Origin: Kitagawia praeruptora
Lineage: Eukaryota > Streptophyta > Magnoliopsida > Apiales > Apiaceae
Direction of reading: 5' to 3'
DNA: 64,000 bases
NCBI GenBank assembly: GCA_037693485.1
Contig: CM075345.1
Location: forward strand, 82,466,001-82,530,000
The translations under genes were made by a program, and so were the position numbers. Of this stretch, positions 8,526 through 16,802 are shown piece by piece. A model generated the notes under the pieces. That model was not told the DNA's origin and ran no database searches. It saw nothing but the letters and a program-made list of their open reading frames with translations. Numbering within the stretch: the first letter of the stretch is position 1; every line of letters begins with the position of its first letter.

Positions 8526-10577
8526 GACCCCTAATGAGAGTCTAGAGAGAGAAACTCCTTCTCTCTAGATACCTTTGCAGCCGCCACCTTTTCTCAGCTA
8601 AATCAAAACGTTTTCTTCATCAGATCTATACTTTCCCTTCCTAAATCCACCTCCTCCTTCTTATCTCCCACTTCTATCTCCATATTTCTTTTTCTTAGTT
8701 CGATTATGAGTTCGAAAAGGGTTTCCTTTTCGGAGAACCTTGTTTCGGTGATCCCTTTGGAGGATTGGAGATCTATGGATCTTCCTCTTGATTGTACCAC
8801 TGGACTGGCTAAGAACCAGTTTCGAGTTGTGTCAAAACCCCGGGAGGATTTGACGTTGAGTATGAGTCCAAAAAAGGTGGCTTTTGCGGAAAAATTGGTT
8901 ACAGTGATTCCCAATGATACTCATGATGAGGGGTTGCTGTCGAAGAGGATGAAGTCCGGACAAGATGTTGAGTCTGGTATGAGTAGAATCAGTAATAGAA
9001 GTTTGGATGGGGTAAGTGAAAACAGCGATGTTATGGTTGCTAATGGTGTCTTCGATGTTGGTAAGATCCAAATCGGGGTCACTAGGGAAGCGATTCAAGA
9101 GGGCTCCTTCAAGGGGTCGAGGGGCTCATTGGGCTTGAGGTACAGAGGGCCCCCAACTGATGATGAGCTCAGACTGTTTGATGAAATGTCTAGCATGAGA
9201 ATGAGTCCGAAGAGGGTCTCTTTTTCGCCGGAGGTTAGGGTTTTTTACCCTAATGCGCACGATGCCCTTTCTATTGAGTTAGCTAAGGGGGAGAAGGTTT
9301 CGAAGAAAGTCACTTTCTTGCCGGAGGTCAGGGTTTATTACCCTCGTTCTCTTGATGCGGATTTGGAATGTCGGATATCAGGTGTTGATATTATCTCTCT
9401 TGATTTTATTCAAGGAGATGATGCTCCTAAGGGAGAATCGGAGGCTGAGGATCATTTGTATGATGGTCATCCAGTCCGATTTGTGGGTAATTCGGTTGTT
9501 ACTCTCCCAATAATGGAAGAGGATGATAAGAATACCAAGGAAGCTATTCTTCTACCTACTACTCGTAATATGAATGATGAGCTGCGTGGAGGTGGGGATT
9601 TCATTTTTAGCGATCCAGGTAGGTTTTGGTATGTTGATATGCTATTAGACTTTCCAATAGATGTATTCTATGTTTTTGATGGATGTGATGTCCAAGTAAG
9701 GCGAATTGGAGTTTGCCCAGCTGTTTTCTCTTGGATTTTTTCAAGTATTTGTACTTGTTGGGAGGTTGGGTTGATATGCCGATTCGAGGGGTATTCAAAC
9801 AGAGAGGCCATTGATTTGCTCTCTTTGTTCTTGAAGTCTGATTTCATTGCTAGGCGCGATGTTCTTAAGTGGAAGTTTGTCAATTTCTTTAATGTGTTTC
9901 ACAGTATGACCCATCCAGGGTTTGTCAAATTTGCTGGTTTGGAAGTTGCTTCTAGGGGGGCAGTTAGAGATTCTGTGTCTTCTAATCTGGTGTTTACCCA
10001 TCTGTTTAAGGTTATATTAAATGTGTTTTATTCCTTTGATGACATTATGGCCTGTGTCCCCGGAAGGGTTGAATTCGGATGGATTGCTGTTGTCAATCGT
10101 TTGCTTCGTGGAAAGTATAGGTTACGGGATTTCTGCTTTAAGGGGAAGATGATGGGTCTGTACCCTCCTTTGTTCGAAGACTGCTGGTTTGTTGAGGGTG
10201 GTTTTCATGATAGTCTTGGGATGGATGCAGGAGATATTGACGATATTATTCCCTGGGACATGGACGTTGACAACTTGGTTGTCCAGATACATATTTGCAG
10301 TCCATGTAATGGTTGCACTGTGTCCTTACAAAAGGAGTGGTATGTTGTGCAGAGACTCTCGCCTACAGCTGTGATGCCTCCTCGGCATAGTTATGTTTGT
10401 TTAAATTTCAGTTATGAACTTGTGTTAAGCTAGGATAACTAGCTTATTATGTTGGTTTTGTTGACAGTAAGGTAACTTACTGTTTCTAGCTTTTGTTGAT
10501 TCCGCGGGGTATGCCCCTAGGTCTGTTTTCTGTTGTTCCTTCGTGGTATAAAAATTTTAATTAGCAAAAAAAAAAAA
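8526..10577 (+). mobile_element. Element Z: class I/II mosaic non-autonomous element in LINE C
   Basis: Target duplication AAGTGAGCAT at 8516-8525 and 10578-10587; LINE H has the empty site at 19561-19576. The conserved start ATGAGAGTC is at 8534 with 8 extra bases before it, the shortest extra in the window. The hairpin is at 10506-10517, followed by TTAGCA(n). One intact ORF is present. Confidence 0.93.
8706..10433 (+). CDS. Element Z protein, 575 aa, four KRVSF-type motifs
   Basis: Intact frame from the ATG at 8706. Motifs are KRVSF (4-8), KKVAF (56-60), KRVSF (169-173) and KKVTF (200-204). The last two are each followed by a PEVRV(F/Y)YP segment, an arrangement shared with element U. After about residue 280 the protein becomes hydrophobic and Cys-rich, with an acidic DDIIPWDMDVD stretch near residue 512 recalling DDIPW in A and J. 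There is no RT, no zinc knuckle and no signal peptide. The RVxF plus downstream hydrophobic pair resembles PP1-binding regulators, which is inference. The intact frame implies recent mobilisation. Confidence 0.75.
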   Translation: MSSKRVSFSENLVSVIPLEDWRSMDLPLDCTTGLAKNQFRVVSKPREDLTLSMSPKKVAFAEKLVTVIPNDTHDEGLLSKRMKSGQDVESGMSRISNRSLDGVSENSDVMVANGVFDVGKIQIGVTREAIQEGSFKGSRGSLGLRYRGPPTDDELRLFDEMSSMRMSPKRVSFSPEVRVFYPNAHDALSIELAKGEKVSKKVTFLPEVRVYYPRSLDADLECRISGVDIISLDFIQGDDAPKGESEAEDHLYDGHPVRFVGNSVVTLPIMEEDDKNTKEAILLPTTRNMNDELRGGGDFIFSDPGRFWYVDMLLDFPIDVFYVFDGCDVQVRRIGVCPAVFSWIFSSICTCWEVGLICRFEGYSNREAIDLLSLFLKSDFIARRDVLKWKFVNFFNVFHSMTHPGFVKFAGLEVASRGAVRDSVSSNLVFTHLFKVILNVFYSFDDIMACVPGRVEFGWIAVVNRLLRGKYRLRDFCFKGKMMGLYPPLFEDCWFVEGGFHDSLGMDAGDIDDIIPWDMDVDNLVVQIHICSPCNGCTVSLQKEWYVVQRLSPTAVMPPRHSYVCLNFSYELVLS

Positions 10578-10587
10578 AAGTGAGCAT

Positions 10588-11853
10588 CTGCCATGGATTT
10601 CCTAGGTCGGAATAAGACCAAGCAGACTCAACCACCGAAAGAAAAGCAGGGTTAATAATAAGGTGGTTGAAAAATTGAAAAGGTTTCGGGACCTTAGGCC
10701 GGTCCAACCCCAGAAACATCATCGCCGGGCAATGATCTGACAACCCTCTAGCACGGAAATCAGTAAAAGAACAGGGAAACCTATTGTGCCACTCAGCATT
10801 AACTAGGACACGATCCAGTTTCCTAAACTTCGGATGATGCACATTACAGTCCCACCATGTCAAGAAATTCCCAACACTTCGAAGATCAGAAATTCCCAAA
10901 GAGAGAATGAAATCTTTAAACTCTATCATAGCAGAGGTCCAGCTCTCATTACCACCTTGTTTCTCCGACAATCTAAGACAAGTGTTAAAGTCTCCAGAAA
11001 TTACCCAAGGATTATTAGAAAGACCTCGAGATACATTATTTAACTCAGACCACAATTTTCTCCGATCGTTGTCCCCATTATATCCATAAATAAACGAAGC
11101 AACAAAACTCAAATTCGAAGGCAGGCAAGTAAGCGAACAAGTGATATGCTGAGCAGAGGAGGCAATCACCACAACTTTCCAAAAATCTGGGTTCCACCCT
11201 AGCCAAATACGGCCACCCGCATGGTGATCATAGTTAAAACACCACTCAAAACGCGGGTTAATCTCCTTGGATATAATCTTAGCAACATCCCTCTGAACAT
11301 GCGTTTCCAAAATGCTAATCAAAGACAACTTATTAGTCAAAATAAATTTTTTGACAAAATCAACCTTGTTGTTGAGGCCCCCAGACCCCCACTTCGCACG
11401 TTTGATCCCCTTTGATATTGCTTTTTTACTGCTCTGTTTACGATCAACCTCATCACACACAACATTCTTGAATCCCTGGGGAGAAGGGGTTCCAGCAGAA
11501 AGAATGGGAGAAGCGATTGGTTTCCTCTTGTTCTTGACCTCAGTCCAACCCTCATTCTCTACATTAATCACTCCCATCAAACTACTCTCTGCTTTGCTCT
11601 CCTCCGCAGTTTTCTTCTCAGTAGGGGTAGAAAAAGTATGCTCCTGAGTTGTATCCCCAACCTCAACCTTCTCCCCTGCTACTTCCTTACCTTCACGTTT
11701 GGTTTGAGGATCATTATCATCCACATTATGATTCTCCCCCTTGTGACTAGGTTCCCCACTCTCTCCAGCACGAGGCCTACGAGTCCAGTCACTGACTGCC
11801 AAAGGGCAAACATTGATCAAATGCCCCAGAGAATTACAGTGGGAGCACAACAA
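10588..11853 (-). pseudogene. LINE C: ORF1 tail fused to ORF2 endonuclease
   Basis: Starts at the CCHC knuckle CSHCNSLGHLINVC (ORF1 C-terminal third, Lys/Glu-rich, ending KRAKWGSGG) and runs straight into LNNKVDFVKKF of the ORF2 AP-endonuclease. Endonuclease motifs are LETHVQ, GDFNT, LDRVLVN and SDHCP. In LINE H the two ORFs are separate; here a 62-bp deletion at a GGCC microhomology (near 11380) removes the ORF1 stop and the ORF2 start. The product is therefore a fused frame that ends where Z inserted. Confidence 0.9.
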
Positions 11854-13165
11854 ATGGCTTGTTCAGATAAGCAATCTTGACCTCTACTATAGATTTGTCA
11901 ATGTCAATAACAGGGATAGAGGAAGGTAACGGGTCACCAATTTTATATTGAACACACATCTTGGCAAAGGGCAAAATCTCAAGCTGTGAAGTGAGTGAGT
12001 CTGCTCCCAACGAAACTCCAATAGCACTAGCCACACGGCTCAGCCCCTCTTGGGTCCAATAACAATCAGGCAAGTTGCTAAACTTGACCCAAAGTGGCAT
12101 AGAGGAGATAGGCGTAACACCCACTGAGCATCCCCAATCCGCGACCACCATAGGCCTCTGGTCAAAATACCATGTGCCTTTTGAAAGGACTGCATTTTTG
12201 TCGTTCATCGATATAAATTTAAACACATAGGTTGCCTCATTCCACTGTGAGACAGAAATGAGACACCTTTTCCAAATTAACTGAGCTATTTCTTTAACCC
12301 TTCTAAATTTGCCAGCTACACAAAATCTGAACTTATTAGCCCCTTTCTGCAACACCTCTTGGGGGGGTTCTACCACATTAGAACCTTCCGGTGGAGGAAC
12401 ATAATCAAATACTACTCCCTTTGCTGGCCCTGGAGAGGACTTAAGCACCGAAGACCAGGATTTTTTCTCCCCTGTGGGAACAGCATCCACCTTACCCCCT
12501 TGGGACAACCCCTCCTTGGAATCTTTTACCACCCCTGACCTTTCGACAGATTGATATTTTTTGTTTTTGAGAATACTATTTAAGGAAGGAGTATTAAGTC
12601 CAGCCCCCTCACCCTTCTCTCCTCCTGAGTTCTTTAAAACAGATACAGTTTTATCAGCCCCCTCACTCTTCCCATCTCCCTTATGAGATGAGAAAATAGG
12701 TAACCCAAACTCATCTCTACCAGTGATTACTTTAAAGGGGGTAGACAAAGCCACATTAAAGTCCACCTGCGCCTTAAGGTTTCCCCTCTCCATGTCTGCT
12801 AGTGAAAGCCCATTCGCTTCAAGATAACTACAGACCTCCATCATTTTCAGTTTGAGTTTAATGAGCTCATCCCTATCATTCTTGTTAGTAGCAGATACAG
12901 CCTTGGCCACACGACTAATAGCATCTCTCTCCATTGCATCTCTCACGTTTTTGTGATACACCTCCTCCTCATCTGAAGATTCCTTTGTTGTTCCAATACC
13001 CTTTCCTCCCGAGGAACCAGGGTCCGCCATCTCCACCGTTGTCAGGATCGGAAAGACCTCAACCTCTCTTCGAGCAAGCATCTCCTGAAACTTATCATCA
13101 TCCATGTCCGGCATATACCCTGGTAGCCAAGACTCAGAATCACAGTTAGAGTCTTGACTCACCAT
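11834..13165 (-). pseudogene. LINE C ORF1, N-terminal and DUF4283-like part
   Basis: ORF1 starts at the ATG at 13165 (MVSQDSNCDSES), the same start as in LINE N (54174). There is an acidic N-terminus, then a probable coiled coil (LIKLKLKMMEVCSYLE), a Ser/Lys-rich linker, and a DUF4283-like region (FRFCVAGKFRRVKEIAQLIW ... SMPLWVKFSNLPDCYW). One extra base near 11845 shifts the frame just before the CCHC knuckle (NKPFVV then CSHC). Such proteins bind LINE RNA in other systems. Confidence 0.88.
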
Positions 13166-13369
13166 GGAACACTACACGAAAGTACTAATACTATATGTAT
13201 AAGAAATATGGTGTTTAGGTTAAGGGAAGAAGAGAAAGTGGATTAAATGATGGGAATATAGTCTTTAGTGCCGGAGAATGTGTGTAAGAGATTAGATCTG
13301 GGCAATAATAAGTGGCGGCTAACTAGGGTTTTAGTGAGAAGGAAGAGCTTCTCTCTCTAAGACTCTCAT
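13166..13369 (-). promoter_or_regulatory. 5' leader / internal promoter region of LINE C
   Basis: On the minus strand this starts ATGAGAGTCTTAGAGAGAG and contains AAACCCTAG (telo-box like), GCCGCC, CAGATCTA and an AT-rich stretch before the ORF1 ATG. The same order of words occurs in the non-autonomous elements of both classes, so the promoter is probably shared. No transcription start can be proven from sequence. Confidence 0.65.
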
Positions 13370-13420
13370 TTTCCCCTTTGATCTTGTAGCTTTGTTCTTG
13401 ACTCGTTTTGAATTCAAGTT

Positions 13421-14862
13421 ATGTTAATGATGTGGGTGTCGAGGAGGGGGTTAACTCTGAGATACCTAGTTTATGGGGTGATGGTCCTTCAGATGTAGTC
13501 TTGGGTGAGGGGTTCAAACCTAACCTAACTTACAGGGATACCATGGTAACGAATGATGTCGAGGTAGGAGCCTCGATTGGTATACGAAATGTTGTAATGT
13601 CAAAGGACGAGGGAAATAGGGGTTTGGACCATATTTGGGCTCTTCTGAGTGTCTCTTCTGTCCTGGAAGGTGAGTCAACAAAAGTAACTGGATGTAACTC
13701 TATAAGGGCTGAGGCTTTAGCCTCTAATGAAAAGGATAGTCTGGGTGTAACTGATATGGTCAAACAGATTGGTACCCAAGATGCGAGTTCGGAGAACAAT
13801 GCTAAAGATGAGGATTCGGGAGGTGAGGAAGTCCTTTCGAGACAGCTGGAGAACCTAGTTTCAAGAATTGTCACTGATGACTTTTGGGATGGCAAAACCA
13901 AGAGTGACCCTATTATTGCTTTATCTGTTGATGCTGCACTATTCGAAGCGAATAGATTGAATGATGGGTCAGGAAATGCAGGATTGGATGAGGATGCTAG
14001 TGGGGGTCGTCAGCAGATTACTCAGGCTAAGCACTACTTGCAATTATTGAAATTGTTTATCCAGTACATGGGGTATGAGGTGCAGGTGATGCAGGGGAAG
14101 AAGGACCTGCATATTATGCGCTCTGGAAAGTTTTTGACTGACATTTCTGAATGTGGCCAGGATGAAGAGCTCTGTGTAGTTCTTATTGATACTTTTCAAC
14201 TACAGGGTTTCGTGATAAATGAGGGTATTGAAATCCCTCTCGAAGGCATTCCTCTTGGGATTAATTTTGATGACAATGGTTGTCCCAGGGATAGCCTTCC
14301 TAGTGGCCAGGTTTATGGGACCTTGAATGATACTTGTAACAATATCCATGTGGGGGAGCAGATGGTGATTCAAACCAATGAGGACGAAGCTTCGAAGGAG
14401 CAAATTGATGCAGAGGTTGATGAAGCTTTCAATTACCTAATGGTCAATAGTCAGACTGTGACTCAGAGTCAGGAGACTGGGAGACTTAGGGACGATATTC
14501 CATGGGATGACCTTCCCACTGTGAGTATTCTACCCTTGATTGATAATGACTCTTCTAGCAATGGTGTCATGGACAGTTCTGCATCAATACATGTTGGAAA
14601 GGAGGCTGAGGCGGGTGGCCAGGAAAGGGATGATCAGGTCTTAAGGATCAGGAAAGGCATGTTCAGGGAGAGCATTGTGAAGGTTGATGGTAGTCAGGGC
14701 ATGACAACCAGTGTGGATCATATGGAAGCTGATAGCGAGACTCCTGTTCAAGGAAGGGCGATTGTAGACCAGGCTAGACAAGTGCGCTGGACGAAGTCCA
14801 AAATCAAGCAATGGAGAGCGACTAGAGGTGGACACGCTAGACACGCTGGCAGGGCGCCTTAG
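13421..14862 (+). CDS. Element A protein, second half (helical repeat and GGH tail)
   Basis: Continues in frame from 1901. Residues after the acidic middle include EVLSRQLENLVSRIV, then YLQLLKLFIQYMGYEVQ and, about 50 residues on, TFQLQGFVINEGIEIP. These look like two copies of one helical unit ending G-x-E-(V/I)-(P/Q). DDIPWDDLPTVS precedes the C-terminus, which ends VRWTKSKIKQWRATRGGH plus a short tail. The same C-terminal signature is found in J, J2, B, T and P. Function unknown; the basic tail could bind nucleic acid. Confidence 0.75.
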
Positions 14863-15012
14863 ACTATGCTTATTTGTCTTTATTTTATGCAGATTCTATT
14901 ATGACTTAATGTTGTGTAGTTTATTCGGCTGTTGATTTCGCGGGGTATGCCCCTAGACTTGTTCTTGTTGTTCCTTCTTGGTATAAAATTTTAATTAGCA
15001 AAAAAAAAAAAA

Positions 15013-15149
15013 GGGGACCTCATCCATCCCAGAGATTAATACCTCGGAATACCGTGATGGTGTCTGGGAGTCACTAATAGAGACTTTATTTCATATCGAT
15101 ATGCTAAAACAACACATTAAGTCTTGGGGTTTTCGAATTCCTGAAGTTT
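15013..15149 (+). pseudogene. Relic X: fragment of a class I element protein
   Basis: Reads TSSIPEINTSEYRDGVWESL, then IETLFHIDMLKQHIKSWGFR. This matches the same region of element P (VEYQDGVRELLIETLFHVEMLK). It is the host in which A inserted, and it is cut on the right by tail Y at 15150. Only the helical unit survives. Confidence 0.75.
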
Positions 15150-15265
15150 TTTTTTGCTAATTGAAAATTTATACCAAAAGGAACAACTGATACAATTCTA
15201 GGGGCATATCCCGCGAAATCAACATCCAACTATTACAACTAAACATCGATATCTAAAAACCAAAA
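15150..15265 (-). mobile_element. Element Y: 3' tail fragment
   Basis: T run, GCTAATTGAAAATTTATACC and hairpin remnant GGGGCATATCCC (15201-15212) form a family 3' tail in minus orientation. Only about 115 bp are present before element B begins at 15266. The remainder should lie beyond B but is not identifiable in this window. Confidence 0.75.
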
Positions 15266-15401
15266 ATGAGAGTCGTGTTCTCTCTACCTTCTCTCTAAAA
15301 ATCTCAAAATCTAAAGACACCATCAGATCTAACGTTTCAATTCCTAAATCCATTTCCCTCTCCTATCTCTCACCTAAACACAATATTTCTATTCTTTGAG
15401 C

Positions 15402-15481
15402 ATGAGTCGAAAAAGGATTTCTTTCTTGGAGGATTCCGTGGCGTCGACTGGGGAATCTAGTGTTAAGAATCATATGAGGAA
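15402..15481 (+). pseudogene. Element B protein, N-terminal piece
   Basis: The ATG at 15402 gives MSRKRISFLEDSVASTGESS (a KRVSF variant, KRISF) and runs to NHMRK, where K inserted. The target duplication AATCATATGAGGAA at 15468-15481 and 36333-36346 links it in frame to 36347. Confidence 0.8.
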
Positions 15482-15748
15482 CTAAATCCATCTCCCCCTT
15501 ACTTATCTCCCACCTTTACCACGAATTTTCTTTGGTGAAAGAGGTTAACAAAAAAAAACCCCTAGATGAGAGTCGTCTTTTCTCACTAGCAACTAACCCT
15601 AGCCGCCTTCAAATTTCAACCTTAATCTTCACTTTTTCGCCATCAAATCCACACCTAAACCTACCTAAATCCATAATTCCTCTTCTGATCTTCCACCTAA
15701 ACACAATATTTCTTATATTTATATTTTCTTTTTAGTTCGTAGTTGTTA

Positions 15749-16613
15749 ATGGGTTCTCTGGATTTTATTTCAGAAAATACCAGTTCTGACTAGTTCCTGT
15801 GGGAGGTTGAACCTCGGGTTTGTGTTAACAACGGTTTGTGGAACTTCATCTTTTCAGTTGGGAAGGGTTTTGGGATCTTTATGCCAGACCTTATCAAAGC
15901 AGTTGGGGTTCTATACCCAAACTGTGTATTGGAAATTGAACCTGGTATGTCTACCCTTTACGGGAAGGCTATCCCTTTCGATTTGTCGAGTCACTCGAGC
16001 AACATCTTAGTGAAGTGGGTTTCAATTTTAAGTGGTTTTCGTATGTTTTCTTGCACTGGATGCCTTGTTACTCTTGAGTCGTTGATGGGTTTGGATGTTT
16101 CTTCTGAAACATCAATGGATTTGATGACTGGGTTGATGGTTGTGCTGCGAGCAGTCTTGATTGACGAGGTGGACGCAAATCAGTGCTCTGGTGATGTCCA
16201 ATTGAGGGAGTCACTAAAGGTAGACAGGGTGTTTGCTGTTTTGCCTGAAAGAAATATCGATATGTTGATGACAATTTTGAGGGAGAGAGTGTCTGTTCAA
16301 GAGGATTCTCGCCGAGATAGGGAGTCGAGCTCTGCCTTACAGGGAGAAGAAGATCCCATTAGTGCTAGTGCCTGGCTGGTGCTTGATGAATTGCCTCAAA
16401 TGGTTTTTGAAGTGTTGATGTTAAACATTGCGAATGTTCTCTTCGAGCTGCTTGTTTATTGTGACTTCATTGTGAAATGTCTGAGGTTTGTCATGTTCAT
16501 TATTTCAATGGGTGCTCCAAAGACGTGGGATATTGCTTACTGCGTGCTTGAGTTTCATCCAAAGGGGTTGAGACTCATGGATAGGGTCTTCAACGACCTT
16601 TTGGGAGACTATT
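15749..16613 (+). pseudogene. Element K protein, first part (one nonsense codon)
   Basis: The ATG at 15749 gives MGSLDFISENTSSD, then TAG at 15791-15793, then in frame WEVEPRVCVNNGLWNF. Element V reads ENLRSDHLICWEVEPRVCV at the same place, which shows the TAG is a mutation and not the gene boundary. The rest is hydrophobic and unrecognised, with LPERNIDMLMTIL and a Cys-rich end. It continues in frame at 34813 after H is removed, for 738 codons in total. Confidence 0.7.
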
Positions 16614-16802
16614 TTTTTTTTGCTAAGTAAAAAATAAATACCACTAGAAAAAGATTACAATTCTAGGGGCATACCCCGTGAAAAGCAAAACATCCCCTCA
16701 GCGGAATAGTAAAGATATGCTAGATATGCTAGCAAACAACAACAAAGGAAATACATAACGATCAATACAAATAAATCAGCTTGGACAAATATCACCCATT
16801 TG

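Larger units (their letters stand above)
1902..13408 (-). mobile_element. LINE C: full-length, autonomous-type plant L1 LINE, now damaged
   Basis: Inserted in element A (target duplication TGAATTCAAGTT). On the minus strand it starts with ATGAGAGTC at 13369, preceded by 39 extra bases (13370-13408), and ends with the hairpin at 1957-1968 and oligo-A (T run from 1902). It encodes ORF1 (CCHC) and ORF2 (endonuclease, RT, zf-RVT). It is interrupted by D (3402-7069) and Z (8526-10577). Defects seen: an ORF1 frameshift near 11845, a deletion fusing ORF1 to ORF2 near 11380, a 1-bp loss near 7975 and a nonsense codon at 2757-2759. Confidence 0.92.
1276..15012 (+). mobile_element. Element A: class I non-autonomous LINE-like element, split by LINE C
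   Basis: Flanked by GGGGACCTCATCCA at 1262-1275 and 15013-15026. The conserved start ATGAGAGTCG is at 1297, preceded by 21 extra bases. The tail hairpin GGGGTATGCCCC is at 14942-14953 and the oligo-A ends at 15012. It was interrupted by LINE C (1902-13408) with target duplication TGAATTCAAGTT (1890-1901 and 13409-13420). Removing that insertion gives an element of about 2.2 kb with one long ORF and no RT. Confidence 0.9.
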
